Assembly (NCBI RefSeq): GCF_002723955.1
Contig: NZ_BEWN01000003.1
Location: 248,001 to 312,000 of the forward strand
DNA from: Gluconobacter frateurii
Lineage (GTDB): Bacteria; Pseudomonadota; Alphaproteobacteria; Acetobacterales; Acetobacteraceae
DNA length: 64,000 nt
Direction of reading: 5' to 3'
Below are positions 26,860 to 37,200 of the stretch, one piece after another (the stretch's first letter is position 1; each line of letters starts with the position of its first letter). The translations under genes were made by a program, and so were the position numbers. The notes beneath the pieces were generated by a model. That model was given only the letters and a program-made list of their open reading frames with translations, searched no databases and had not been told where the DNA came from.

Positions 26860-28032
26860 ATGCGTCTTCTTTCCCGTCGTCATGCTTTGACGAGTGCCGC
26901 ATCCCTGATAGGCCTTTCAACCCTGCCAGGATGCGCAGACAGAGGTCTTCGCAATCTGGATCTGGATGCGGATGTTCGCTCCCTCCCCGTCATCCGGGCA
27001 CGCACGGACCGGATTGACCGCATCACGGTCTGTCTTCGTCCGTTCCGCGCAGCGGGCCCCCGTCTGGGCGTCGAACAGGTCGGACACAAAACCGTGGTCC
27101 ATAATTATGGGCACGGAGGAAGCGGATGGTCGCTTTCCTGGGGAAGTGCCAAGCTGGCTGTAGAACGGGCGTTACCAGTCAGTTCCCAGAAAATCGGCGT
27201 TATAGGCTGCGGTGCCATTGGTCTCACGACCGCTATCGTGGCTCAGCAGGCTGGAGCGCAGGTGACGATCTATGCAGAGGCCCTTCCACCCTTTGTTCGC
27301 TCCGCCAGGGCTTCGGGAAGCTGGACGCCCTCTTCCCGCATCGCTCAGAAAGACGCGATGACGCCGGAATTTGCTACGCGCTGGGAGACCATGGCCCGGT
27401 ATTCGTTCTCCTGTTACCAGAACCTTCAGGGGCTGCCGGGAAATCCCATTGAGTGGGATACATTCTATGGCATGAAATCGAGAGAGCCTGCTCCTTCTCA
27501 CGCAGACCCGATCGGCTTTGCCAAGCTGGATGATCGTATTCAGGACATTGAGCCTCAGGGAAATCTGATCAAGATTGATGACACTCGGCTTCCCTATTCG
27601 GAAGTCCACAAAAAACCCAATCTGATTTTCAATGTCACAAGCTATTCGGACTATCTGCTACGCCAGTTTCTGGAACGCGGCGGCAAGATCAAAACCATGA
27701 CCTTGCATCATCCTTCCGAACTGACAGCCCTACCCGAGCCTGTTTTCATCAATTGTACCGGATATGGCGCCCGGGCGCTCTGGAATGATGATAGCATTGT
27801 TCCTGTCCGAGGCCAGATTGCGTGGCTAATCCCGCAGCCGGAGGCCCTGTGCAGCATGAGTTTCGGGAACGTGTATGTCGTCTCCCGGCGGGATGGAATT
27901 GTTGTTCAGTGGATGGGCGATGATATGGGTTTTGGATACAACCGCACGGATGAAACGCCTGACCTGACGGAAGCCCACCGCAGTGTTTCGGTCATCAACG
28001 GCTTATATAAAAGTATGGGCTACACTGTCTGA
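26860..28032 (+). CDS. Exported DAO-type FAD oxidoreductase with circularly permuted order
   Basis: A 390-residue flavoprotein. The N-terminus has SRRHALT and a lipobox-like LPGC (Cys25), pointing to Tat export and possibly lipidation. The D-amino-acid-oxidase hallmark HNYGHGGSGWSLSWG lies at residues 81-95; in ordinary DAO enzymes this motif is near the C-terminus. The FAD-binding glycine motif GVIGCGAIG follows at 113-121, where ordinary enzymes begin. The protein ends with VPVRGQIAWL and a strand region that normally precedes the HNYGHGG motif. It probably oxidises a D-amino acid or a related amine in the periplasm. It is downstream of a TonB receptor and ends at a terminator. Confidence 0.85.
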   Translation: MRLLSRRHALTSAASLIGLSTLPGCADRGLRNLDLDADVRSLPVIRARTDRIDRITVCLRPFRAAGPRLGVEQVGHKTVVHNYGHGGSGWSLSWGSAKLAVERALPVSSQKIGVIGCGAIGLTTAIVAQQAGAQVTIYAEALPPFVRSARASGSWTPSSRIAQKDAMTPEFATRWETMARYSFSCYQNLQGLPGNPIEWDTFYGMKSREPAPSHADPIGFAKLDDRIQDIEPQGNLIKIDDTRLPYSEVHKKPNLIFNVTSYSDYLLRQFLERGGKIKTMTLHHPSELTALPEPVFINCTGYGARALWNDDSIVPVRGQIAWLIPQPEALCSMSFGNVYVVSRRDGIVVQWMGDDMGFGYNRTDETPDLTEAHRSVSVINGLYKSMGYTV

Positions 28033-28079
28033 TAGAGGTTCGACTTCGAACCAACAGCGCTCTCTATAAACGCTAAGAA

Positions 28080-28120
28080 GGAGGAGTGCCCGGGCAAAAA
28101 TCCGAACATTCCTCCCTTTT
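28080..28120 (+). terminator. Terminator after the flavoprotein gene
   Basis: Nine-base stem with one G-U pair (GGAGGAGTG at 28080-28088 with 28107-28115) followed by CTTTT. A second small hairpin (28037-28052, GGTTCGA arms) precedes it. It lies between convergent genes. Confidence 0.7.
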
Positions 28121-28125
28121 AGATC

Positions 28126-31100
28126 TCAGGGCTGCAGATCGCTCGACTGTTCGGACTTATCCTTGAAAAAACGTGCGTAAAGCGTTGGAAGAACAAGAAG
28201 CGTCAGTAGCGTCGAGGATACCAGACCGCCAATCACTACGGTCGCCAGAGGCCGTTCGACCTCTGCGCCAGCACTTCCGGAAAATGCCATCGGAAAGAAG
28301 CCGAGACTTGCAACGGACGCTGTTGCAATCACAGGCCGAAACCGCGCACTCGCTGCGGAAAACGCAGCCTTGGCAGCACTCATGCCTTGCAGGCGGAAGG
28401 TGCGGATCTGGCTTAGCAGAACAACGCCATTCAGGATCGCCACCCCAAAGAGTGCTATGAACCCGATACCAGCGGCGATACTGAATGGAAGGCCACGCAG
28501 AACGAGCGCCAGTATGCCCCCTGTTGCGGCGACAGGCAGGTTGATGAATACCAGCGCCGCTGCGCCGAACGAGCCCAGCGCCGCGATCAGCAGCCCAAAA
28601 ATCAGAGCCAGTGCGATAGGGACGACAATTTCCAGCCGCTTCATAGCTGACTGGAGGTTCCTGAACTGACCTGCCCAACTCATGCGATATCCATGAGGCA
28701 ATTTGACCTGCTTCGTCACCGCCTCCTGAGCGGCTGCCACAAATGAACTCACGTCCCGGCCCCGCACATTGGCCTGAACGATCACGCGCCGATGTGTCCC
28801 ATCACGGTCAATACGGGACGTCCCGTCTACAAGGGAAATATGGGCGACGTCTGTCAGAAGGACCCAGCCCGCGCCATCCGCACGTCGAACCTGAAGGTGG
28901 GCAATCCTGTCCTGAGAGTTCACGGCGCCGTCCCGGAACTGAACCTGCGTTGGAATGATGGCGTTTTCAACTGTAACCGGCCGCCCAATATGACCGCCGA
29001 TGGCTTCAACTTCCGCAAGAATATCCGCCACGGAAACCCCCAGACGCGCCGCGGAATCCCGGTCCACATCCACATGGAGATAAGGAACCGTGCCTTCGCT
29101 CTCCGACGCAACATCTGCCGCACCCGGCACACTCTGCACTACGGTGGCGACTTTCTGGGCAAGCCGGTTCAGGACGTCCAGATCATCACCATAGATGGAA
29201 ATGGCAAGCTGAGTACGAACCCCTGAAAGAAGATCGTCCATGCGCATCTGAATTGGCTGCGTCCAGGAATAATGAGCGTCCGGCACTTTCCTGTTCAGTT
29301 CCGCACTCATCTTCTCGACAAGCCCCGCCTCGCTAGACGACGTTGTCCATTGAGAGCGCGGTTTGAGAAACACGAACGTGTCTGTTTCTGCCGTTCCCAT
29401 AGGGTCCGTCGGGATGGCAGACGTCCCGGTATTGCTGACGACCGTCTCGACATCCGGGAAGGATTTGAGAATTTTTTCCTGCTGCGTCACACCATCCAGA
29501 ACGGTCGGAAGAGACGCACTGGGAAGACGAATAGAGGTGACCAGCAATGCGCCTTCATCGAGTTGTGGCACGAACTCCCCGCCAAGACGGCTGGCAAGGA
29601 ACACCGAGACCAGAAATGCTCCACCGGTAATGGCAATCAGCGTTCTGCTATGAGTTTCGCTCCATGCCAGCGCTGGCTCATAGTAGCGACGCAATGTCCG
29701 GATAAAGCGTGTTTCATGGTCAGGTGGGCTTCTGTGCATGACGAGTGCGGCCAGAACCGGAATACAGACCACGCAGTAAAGCAGCGAGGCCAGCAATGCC
29801 ATAATGACGGTCTGCGCCATCGGGCTGAACATACGCCCCTCGATGCTCTGAAGCGTCAAAATGGGCAGATACACCATGATGATTACGAAGATCGCAAACG
29901 TCACAGGCCGAATGACCGCCCGAAGAGCTTCTGTCGCAAGGTCAGGCAGCGCAGCCCGATCTTTGGTTGTTCCCCGAATGGACAGAAGATGCTCGACCAC
30001 GACGAGAGAACTGTCGACAATCATGCCAAAATCGATCGCGCCGAGGCTCAACAGATTGGCAGAAACGCCAAAGAACCTCATGCCGGCCATTGCAAAGATC
30101 AGGGCAGCGGGGATGACAGACGCAATAACCAGCGCGGCACGCCAGTCTCCCAGAACGACAATCAGAACGATCAGGACAAGAGCCGCACCGATAACCAGGT
30201 TTTCCTTGACTGTATCAATCGTCTCGCCTGTCAGGGTCGAGCGCTTATAAAATGGCTCGAGACTCACGCCTGCGGGAAGCGACTGTATGATCCCGGGTAG
30301 AGATGCGTTGATCGCCGCAAGTGTAGCGTTGGAACTGGCACCGTTCTGCATGAGAACCACGCCGTTGACGATTTCACCCTGCCCGTCCCGCGTTACGGCA
30401 CCCAGTCTTGTCCGAGGCCCTGTTGTAACCTGCCCCACGTCCCTGAGGCGAACAACATTGCCGTTTGCCCCCATACGGACGGGGATGGCTCCAAAAGCCT
30501 CCAGGCTTCCCACGAGCGCGCGACCAACCACGACCTGCTGTTCTGCGTGGTGAGCGATCCAGCCACCACCCGCGGAGGCGTTATTCTCGTCAACGGCCTT
30601 GTAAACGTCGCCCACGGTGACGTTGAAGGCACGAAGGAGCGCAGGATCCAAAAGAACCTGATATGTCTCTTCTCCGCCACCGTTGACGTTGACGTCCACA
30701 ACACCCGGAACCAGCTTGAGCTGTGGAACGACCGTCCACCGCATCAGGCGGTTGAGATCCATGGGAGAATAACCTTCTCCCTTGATCTGGATCTGCATGA
30801 TTTCGCCCATGCCTGTGGCAAGCGGCCCCATGGAGACCGAGATGTTAGGGACCGTGATCGTTTCGCGCGCGGTCTGCATCCGCGCACTGACGCGGGTGCG
30901 ATCAAGGTCGATATTCGTATTGTCGTCAAACTGAAGATAAACGACGGAAACGCCGGTGCGGGAGACGGATCTAAGATCCGTTACACCGGGAATTCCCGTC
31001 ATGCTGGCTTCAAGAGGAAATGTAATGAGTTTTTCCACTTCTTCGGTCGCCAGACCAGGGGCAGTAACGGATACGAGAACCTGCTTGGGTGATATATCCG

Positions 31101-31206
31101 GTACCGGCTCAACAGGAAGTCCCGGGATCGTCAGCAGCCCCCCGATCAGAAGCGCGCAGACAAGCCCCAACAGGACGAAACGGTTCGTCTGAAAAAATTT
31201 CAGCAT
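28126..31206 (-). CDS. Heavy-metal RND efflux permease (CzcA/CusA family)
   Basis: A 1026-residue inner-membrane pump of the HME-RND family that drives metal export by proton influx. Helix 4 carries the proton-relay residues in AIDFGMIVDSSLVVVE (Asp, Asp, Glu), diagnostic of the metal-exporting branch rather than the drug pumps. Twelve membrane segments and two large periplasmic loops are placed normally, and the length is usual. It is the last gene of a leftward operon with adaptor, outer-membrane channel and a CsoR-family repressor. The DFGxxVDSS variant does not decide between Co/Zn/Cd, Ni and Cu. Confidence 0.92.
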   Translation of the reverse strand: MLKFFQTNRFVLLGLVCALLIGGLLTIPGLPVEPVPDISPKQVLVSVTAPGLATEEVEKLITFPLEASMTGIPGVTDLRSVSRTGVSVVYLQFDDNTNIDLDRTRVSARMQTARETITVPNISVSMGPLATGMGEIMQIQIKGEGYSPMDLNRLMRWTVVPQLKLVPGVVDVNVNGGGEETYQVLLDPALLRAFNVTVGDVYKAVDENNASAGGGWIAHHAEQQVVVGRALVGSLEAFGAIPVRMGANGNVVRLRDVGQVTTGPRTRLGAVTRDGQGEIVNGVVLMQNGASSNATLAAINASLPGIIQSLPAGVSLEPFYKRSTLTGETIDTVKENLVIGAALVLIVLIVVLGDWRAALVIASVIPAALIFAMAGMRFFGVSANLLSLGAIDFGMIVDSSLVVVEHLLSIRGTTKDRAALPDLATEALRAVIRPVTFAIFVIIMVYLPILTLQSIEGRMFSPMAQTVIMALLASLLYCVVCIPVLAALVMHRSPPDHETRFIRTLRRYYEPALAWSETHSRTLIAITGGAFLVSVFLASRLGGEFVPQLDEGALLVTSIRLPSASLPTVLDGVTQQEKILKSFPDVETVVSNTGTSAIPTDPMGTAETDTFVFLKPRSQWTTSSSEAGLVEKMSAELNRKVPDAHYSWTQPIQMRMDDLLSGVRTQLAISIYGDDLDVLNRLAQKVATVVQSVPGAADVASESEGTVPYLHVDVDRDSAARLGVSVADILAEVEAIGGHIGRPVTVENAIIPTQVQFRDGAVNSQDRIAHLQVRRADGAGWVLLTDVAHISLVDGTSRIDRDGTHRRVIVQANVRGRDVSSFVAAAQEAVTKQVKLPHGYRMSWAGQFRNLQSAMKRLEIVVPIALALIFGLLIAALGSFGAAALVFINLPVAATGGILALVLRGLPFSIAAGIGFIALFGVAILNGVVLLSQIRTFRLQGMSAAKAAFSAASARFRPVIATASVASLGFFPMAFSGSAGAEVERPLATVVIGGLVSSTLLTLLVLPTLYARFFKDKSEQSSDLQP

Positions 31207-31217
31207 GATGAAAGTAT

Positions 31218-32372
31218 TCAGCCCCCGTCCGCACCAAGGAGCGTCATGCTTTTCAGCACGAAGCTCCCATTACCGACAATCGAGGCTTCCTGGGGTAAAT
31301 TCCCTTCCACCACAGCCTGATCATCGTTTTCCAGCAACAGTTTTACTTCATGGGGCTGAAATGCTTCAGGGCCGGTTTTAACATAAACGACTGTGTGCCC
31401 GTCCACTCTCTCAACGGCGGATGCAGGAACAACGAGACCATGAACTGTTCTTACAGTGTCAAGCGAAGCGTCCAACATGCTTCCTGGCCGTAACTGACCA
31501 TCTGAGCGGTCTACCACACACACAACACGCACCAGTCCGGTCATGGCGTCTGTCAGGCCATCAATGGTTGTAATGTGAGCGGTAAATGGCGTGGCGGAAG
31601 CGTCACCTGATGGCCTAACGAAGACCTTGCTACCAATAGCCAGTTGAGATGCTTCCTGAGGGCGGACCTGAGCAACGATCCAGACACTCGATAAATCCAC
31701 AACCGTAGCGAGTGCCTCTCCCGAATTGATATCCGAAGCTGCTGACGTACTGACGGTTTGCACAATACCGTTAACGGGTGAAATCAAACTGGATGCCTCG
31801 TCCTGAACAATCTTCTCCGTGACGGATGTGAACTCTTCGTTCACTCTGTGCTCGATTGTTCCCATGTCAGCCTGACGAGCTACGACAATGCTTCGGTCCT
31901 GCTGGAGTTGAGCAAGCCGGCGCTTGACTTCCCCTGTCGAAACGGTTGTTCCCGCCAGTGCAAGACCGCGTCGGTATGCCTGATCCGCTTCAGTAACGGC
32001 CGCCCTCGCAGATGCCAGAGCCGCCTGAACCTGCATGCGCTGCAGATGAAGTTCGTGAAGGGTGTGATCCGTGTAATTAATCAGAGTCTGGCCCTGACGA
32101 ACCCGTTGTCCCGGAGTGACCAGAACATCCGTTACCTTGCCGCCTCCCGCCGGGCGGATAACCACAACACGTGACGTATCTGCGCTGACCGTGGCCATCG
32201 CAGATATGGTGGCATGCATATCGCCATATCGGGCAGGAGAAACCTGAAAATTTTCGTTTTTCTGGGCTACGACATCAAGTTTCAGCGGGAGAAGCCATGC
32301 GGGTGTTTCTGCCTTAACTGGCTGCAAGCAACTCGCCATCAACAGACCTGTCAGACAGGTGATCTTTTTCAC
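31218..32372 (-). CDS. RND efflux periplasmic adaptor (CzcB-like)
   Basis: A 384-residue membrane-fusion protein. The signal segment is MKKITCLTGLLMASC..., with a Cys that could be lipidated, although the lipobox is imperfect. A lipoyl/barrel-sandwich domain (GGGKVTDVLVTPGQRVRQGQTL) encloses an alpha-helical hairpin of about 90 residues, followed by a beta-barrel domain (SSVWIVAQVRPQEA). No His-rich metal-binding tail is present. It overlaps the channel gene by four bases and precedes the pump gene by 11. Confidence 0.88.
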   Translation of the reverse strand: MKKITCLTGLLMASCLQPVKAETPAWLLPLKLDVVAQKNENFQVSPARYGDMHATISAMATVSADTSRVVVIRPAGGGKVTDVLVTPGQRVRQGQTLINYTDHTLHELHLQRMQVQAALASARAAVTEADQAYRRGLALAGTTVSTGEVKRRLAQLQQDRSIVVARQADMGTIEHRVNEEFTSVTEKIVQDEASSLISPVNGIVQTVSTSAASDINSGEALATVVDLSSVWIVAQVRPQEASQLAIGSKVFVRPSGDASATPFTAHITTIDGLTDAMTGLVRVVCVVDRSDGQLRPGSMLDASLDTVRTVHGLVVPASAVERVDGHTVVYVKTGPEAFQPHEVKLLLENDDQAVVEGNLPQEASIVGNGSFVLKSMTLLGADGG

Positions 32373-33658
32373 GGCATCGTTCCTGTAGCAATTCCAATAC
32401 GGATAATCGCCCCATGCCAGGCGATCTCTGCCCTGTTCAGAGCCAGAAGGCTTCTGTAAGCATCAGTGCGGGCTCTGAGAGCTTCTATCAAGGGGCTTTC
32501 TCCCAGCCGCCAGGAATGTTCCATAGCATCAGCGCGCCGGAGCATGGCGCTTGCAGAGACACGCGCGTCATCAAGTGTCGTCGTCGCAGCCTCCACACGG
32601 GCGCGGACTTGTGCCATTTCGTTCTGAACAGCCCGACGAGCCTGAATTTCCTGCCGGCTGGCAGCGGCAAGACGGTCACGTGCGGCAGATGTGACCGGCG
32701 TCGTTGTGACGGCATTTGGCAAGGGCACACGGACATTGAAACCAACCTGCGTATCCCAGGGACTGCCATACTGCGCCTGATCGATCGCATCCACACCCAC
32801 CTCAGGGTTCGGCATAAAGCTGGCGCGTGCAAGACGAACCTGTGCCTGGGCCGCAATAACCTCCTCATGAGCCGCACGAACGCGCGGATCGTCGTCTTCT
32901 ACCCATCGGAGGTTATTGGCACGCGTTAGTACCAGCCAACGGCGATCCGCCTGCGTAATATCAGGAATACCATCTACACCCAGCAGGGTTTGGAGTGCAG
33001 CGCGGGACGTGAATATTTCTTCCCGCGCACCTTCGAGCTCGCTTCTCGCATCTGCAAGCTGGGCCGTGACCGCCTGACTGTCGACTGAGCCAGACTCTCC
33101 CGCACGTACAGCACGAGAAACAGCACTCGAGATCCGTTCGAGAGCCGAAAGCGTAGCCTGAGCAGCAGTTTCTCTCTTCCTTGCAAGAATAGCCGCTCCG
33201 GCCGCATCGACGACGCGAACCGCGACAGCCATTCGCTCGACGTCGAGCCTTATTAACGCCGTGCGGGCATCGGCATGGGCCACGTTTTCAGTCGCAGTCC
33301 CCTGCCCCGGAAGCCACAACGGCACTGAAACGCCACCTTGCCAGGTAATATACCCCAGATGCGAACCGCCAATGCGATCATCGTAATAGTCCGCACTCAA
33401 TGTAGGACCACCAGCAAACCATGATTGGGCAGCTTTTGCGCGGGCATCTGCTGACTGCTGATTGGTCTGAAGTTCCGTCCTTACCGGGTCGTTGTTCCAG
33501 GCATCTGTAATGGCTTCATGGACTGATATCGAGATGTCACGAGACGACGTCTGCCCATGTGCTGGAGCACATATCAGAAGGGCCGCGAGACCTAGAACAC
33601 TACCACCATATCGACGTCCCTTAAGAAATGAGTTCGATGTGGGACCAGACATAACCAT
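32369..33658 (-). CDS. TolC-family outer-membrane efflux channel (CzcC-like)
   Basis: A 429-residue outer-membrane factor with a signal peptide ending CAPAHGQ and two long coiled-coil repeats rich in Ala, Arg and Glu. The ATG at 33658 is chosen because AGGA lies six bases upstream; the frame extends 20 codons further into the repressor gene. It completes the CzcCBA trio and begins 13 bases after the repressor stop, so repressor and pump are one transcript. Confidence 0.87.
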   Translation of the reverse strand: MVMSGPTSNSFLKGRRYGGSVLGLAALLICAPAHGQTSSRDISISVHEAITDAWNNDPVRTELQTNQQSADARAKAAQSWFAGGPTLSADYYDDRIGGSHLGYITWQGGVSVPLWLPGQGTATENVAHADARTALIRLDVERMAVAVRVVDAAGAAILARKRETAAQATLSALERISSAVSRAVRAGESGSVDSQAVTAQLADARSELEGAREEIFTSRAALQTLLGVDGIPDITQADRRWLVLTRANNLRWVEDDDPRVRAAHEEVIAAQAQVRLARASFMPNPEVGVDAIDQAQYGSPWDTQVGFNVRVPLPNAVTTTPVTSAARDRLAAASRQEIQARRAVQNEMAQVRARVEAATTTLDDARVSASAMLRRADAMEHSWRLGESPLIEALRARTDAYRSLLALNRAEIAWHGAIIRIGIATGTMP

Positions 33659-33671
33659 GAACATTCCTAGA

Positions 33672-33938
33672 TCAGAGATATTTGGCCAGAGCTGCAAATT
33701 CCCGGATGGCAGTCTCACGGTTCATAGTGCCGTCCGCGACTTCATCAACAACACAATGCTCAAGATGGTCCTGAATTAGGCGCCGCTTGGCATTGTGGAT
33801 TGTGCTCTCAACCGCCTGAATCTGTTGGACAAGCTCCCCACACGGTCGCTTTTCATTCATCATCTCGAGAATCTTCGCCAGATGCCCGTGCGCCTGTTTC
33901 AGACGTTGAAGAATTTGAACATGTGTTTCGTTAGTCAT
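33672..33938 (-). CDS. CsoR/RcnR-family metal-sensing repressor
   Basis: An 88-residue all-helical DNA-binding repressor. The ligands fit the CsoR fingerprint: Cys33 in KRPCGELVQQI, His58 and Cys62 in IQDHLEHCV, with spacings 25 and 4. This Cys-His-Cys set binds Cu(I) in CsoR and Ni in InrS; RcnR has His at the last position and CstR lacks the His. His6 near the N-terminus could be an extra Ni/Co ligand as in RcnR. It heads the efflux operon, so metal would release it from DNA and induce the pump and itself. Confidence 0.9.
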   Translation of the reverse strand: MTNETHVQILQRLKQAHGHLAKILEMMNEKRPCGELVQQIQAVESTIHNAKRRLIQDHLEHCVVDEVADGTMNRETAIREFAALAKYL

Positions 33939-33940
33939 CT

Positions 33941-33975
33941 CTCCCCTATCCCCTCGGGGGGAGGGTATGTCAAGC
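33941..33975 (-). promoter_or_regulatory. Promoter with embedded CsoR-type operator
   Basis: On the minus strand a consensus -35 TTGACA (33969-33974) is followed, 17 bases on, by GATAGG as a possible -10. The spacer is TACCCTCCCCCCGAGGG, a C-tract/G-tract sequence of the sort bound by CsoR/RcnR/InrS proteins. The ATG of the repressor follows GATAGG after only six bases, so transcription would start at or near the ATG. GGAG is too close to the ATG for a usual ribosome site, which also points to a leaderless message. Autoregulation is inferred. Confidence 0.65.
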
Positions 33976-34163
33976 GGATTTTTTATGAGGAAGAGCAGCT
34001 ATAGAATGAGGCATGAGCCAAGTTTCTGAATTGATATGAATATCAGAATTTAGGACACAAAGAGATCGCATGGCATGATCTGCTATGTGATGATCAACCT
34101 AATTCTGGAAATCAAATATGATCTCCGCATTCTGAAATTGTCTCTTCAATAGTATTTACCAAA

Positions 34164-34196
34164 TCAAAAAAATGCGGGAGCTATAACTCCCGCATT
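34164..34196 (-). terminator. Rho-independent terminator of the large TonB receptor gene
   Basis: Ten-base perfect stem (34171-34180 with 34187-34196, arm AATGCGGGAG) followed on the minus strand by a run of T (34165-34172 region). It lies 22 bases after the receptor stop. Confidence 0.9.
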
Positions 34197-34217
34197 TCTA
34201 CTTCCAAGTTTTGTTTT

Positions 34218-37200
34218 TTACAGGCTTACGTTCACACCGAACTGGAACGAGCGGAGAACCACGCCTTTTTGTGTCCAGGACGAGTTATACAGATAACCAC
34301 CATATGTCGCGTAATCGAGCGGTGCACGGAAGCCGAGCAGGTTGTAAACGTTTGCGTAAACAGACCACCTCTGATTGACCCTGTAGTTGACCGTCAGATC
34401 AACATCCCAGAACCCTTTGACTTTGCACTGCGTCGTCGGGGCATTGTTATTATAGCTACCCGACAACGTGCCTGCGCAGGAACGGCTGTAAGTAACGCCA
34501 TTTGCGTTAAGGGCAGAAGAACCAGAGTCATCCGCAACGGTCTTATACCCACTTGTGTAGTAAACGGTCGGAGTGACGGCCAGATTCTTCCAGGTCAGAG
34601 TATTAGACCAGTTAGCCCGCCAGTGAGGTGTGCCGGATGCGGATACTGCAGAGTACGGACCAAGCGTCCCTGCGAAGCGGTAGACAGTTCCGTCAGGGTT
34701 AGTCTGATTGAAACGACGAACATATGTGCCCTGCCCTTTGCTGTACCACATTACGTCATGAAAAATACCAGGCAAACGATGATGAACCTCAATGCCGAAA
34801 TCAAAGCCATCCGTCATAAGGCTACGAGCATTAACGTACTGCGCACTAATGATACCCGGAGACGGTTGGGCGTTAGGATACTGCGGATCAACTGGATTAG
34901 GAGTAACAGTAATGCCTGACGGTAGGCAGGTGTTACCGCAGTTCAGCCATGAGTTAGCGACCGAACTGGCAGCAAGTGTATCACCAGTAATGTAATGGTT
35001 CTTCTTGATATACCAGTATTCAAAATCCAAGGTCATCCAGCTGGTTGGCTTAAAGATTGGCCCCGCTGAAATATTCGTGGATGTTTCAGGTTTCAGGTTA
35101 GGGTTTCCAACGTTCTGAAGACCAATACTGGTACCCTGCGAATATGCATTGTTCCCATGAGAAGCCTGCCAAGCTGGATTATTAACAGTCCAGCCCGTGT
35201 ATCCGACAGTCGTACCGCCCGTTTCCGCAAAACTGGGAACACGGAAGCCCTTGGAGAAGGTGCCACGCAGTGTCAGCTCTTTAACGGGCCGGAATTGAAG
35301 GCCAACTTTTGGAGAAAAATGATGGAAACCTTCAGAGTAATTGTCATAACGGCCAGATGTGTCTATGTTCAGCATCTTCACAACTGGAATATTAACTTCG
35401 TAGAAACCGGCCTCGACCCAGCGTTGCCCATATGCACTGACAGGATTGATTTTGCTGGTGTATTGAGCACCGAGATCGCTGTAATCAATGGGGTTTGCGC
35501 TCGGATCGTTCATGGATTCCCAGCGGATATTGCCACCAACAGCAAGCTTCACCATACCGCCCGGCAATTTGAACAGCCCCTTACTGGCTGTTGCCTCACC
35601 GGAATATTCCTGCGTGCGTGCGTGAATGGTGTCCACAGGGAAAATTGAATTCAGGACCGAACGGGAATTCTGAGACGGATCTACAAAATTATAGGTGCCA
35701 TTATTAATGGCGTTGTTGATGCCATTAATCGTGGGAACGCCCGTATAGGTCTCATCCAGAAGAGAATTCATACCAACAAAGTTGACGTCATAGTTCCAGT
35801 CTGAACCCCATTTAGACGGCTCCCACCCAGAGTAACGCACAGAGCCACGATAATTCTGTGTTGTCTGTGTCGTGGTGGGAATCACGTTTCCAAATGTTCC
35901 CAGAATCTGAGCTTCCTCATTCTGAGCTGCGTAAGGATTATTCGGGTTTAGCTGACCATTGATCGTCACCGGCAGCAGCGTCAGGCTGGATGTTGCAAGG
36001 CGATCCTGCGTGTAAACTCCAATGGCTGAAGGGCTGTCAGTGGTGATCGTCCGGGTCTGAGACCAGTTGAACATTGCAACCAATTGTGAGCGATCGGTGA
36101 CATTCGCCGTAAAATGCGCCGTGCCTTCAATACGGCGCTGGTCAGGCGCCACCTGCGCATATTGCTGCGAATTCTGCATGCAGGTCTGGGTTGCTCCACC
36201 GGGAGCACTGACCAGATTTCCGGAAACAAGCTGCCCGACAGAACTGCATCCTGCCGATTGATTGAGCAGGCTGTAAGGCCCGGTTCCACGCGTAGCTCCT
36301 GCGGTTACCGGACGCACGACCGCGGCCGGTGTCGCTCCGAAGAAGGTTGAGTTAATCGTCCCATCGGGAGAAAGGGCATTTGTGTTCCCGTTCACACCAC
36401 CAAGACTTGTCAGATCCCCATTGTTGTACGGAGACTGAAGCTGGCGATAATAGAGCGGATCGTCCTGCTGATATTCGCCGTTAATATAGAAGTTATAGCC
36501 ATCACGATGCAGGTCACCATGACCGAATGTCGCGTAAAGGCGCTGGTGGCCACTGTCTCCACGCTGCGAGAGCCCGCCTTCGGCGTTTCCTTCGAAGCCT
36601 TTGATTTCTTTACGCGTAATATAGTTCACGACACCAGCGACGGCATCTGCACCATATGTCGCTGAGCCGCCATCCTGCTGTACATCAACAGCTTCGATAA
36701 TCGATTGCGGAATCCAGTTCGTATCCACAAAGTTACGAACGCCGTCATCCGCCAGAGGATAGTACGAGTTTCGCTGACCATCCATAAGAACCAGCGTTGA
36801 ATCCGTGCTCAAACCACGAAGCGACGGCGCAGAGCCACCCGCAGCAAAACCACCGCCTGCAGACCACGCATTTGTCAGGTTGCCAGCACCATTTGATGAG
36901 AGCTGCTGCACAACGTCAGTTGCCGTCTTCAGGCCACGCTGTTGCATGTCCTGACGCGTAAGATGGGTGATGGGCGAGGAGCTGTGGGTATTGGGATCGC
37001 GAAACAACGTACCGGTTACGACAATGCTTTCGTTCCCGGAGGGAGCGGCGGGAAGTTGAGCAGCATCTGTCTGAGCCTGCGCAATCGTCGCTTTCCGACC
37101 TGGATATGCCACTCCAGAACCGGTTGCTACTGGCGAGTTCCCAGTCACTGCTGGTTTACTGCTTGCTGTGTTAGTGGAAGTCAATGCCGTGCGATGATGC

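Noticed and set aside
29272-30300. 342-codon open frame on the plus strand
   Set aside because: Lies wholly antisense to the CzcA-like pump gene; composition is that of a shadow frame and it has no ribosome site or recognisable domain.
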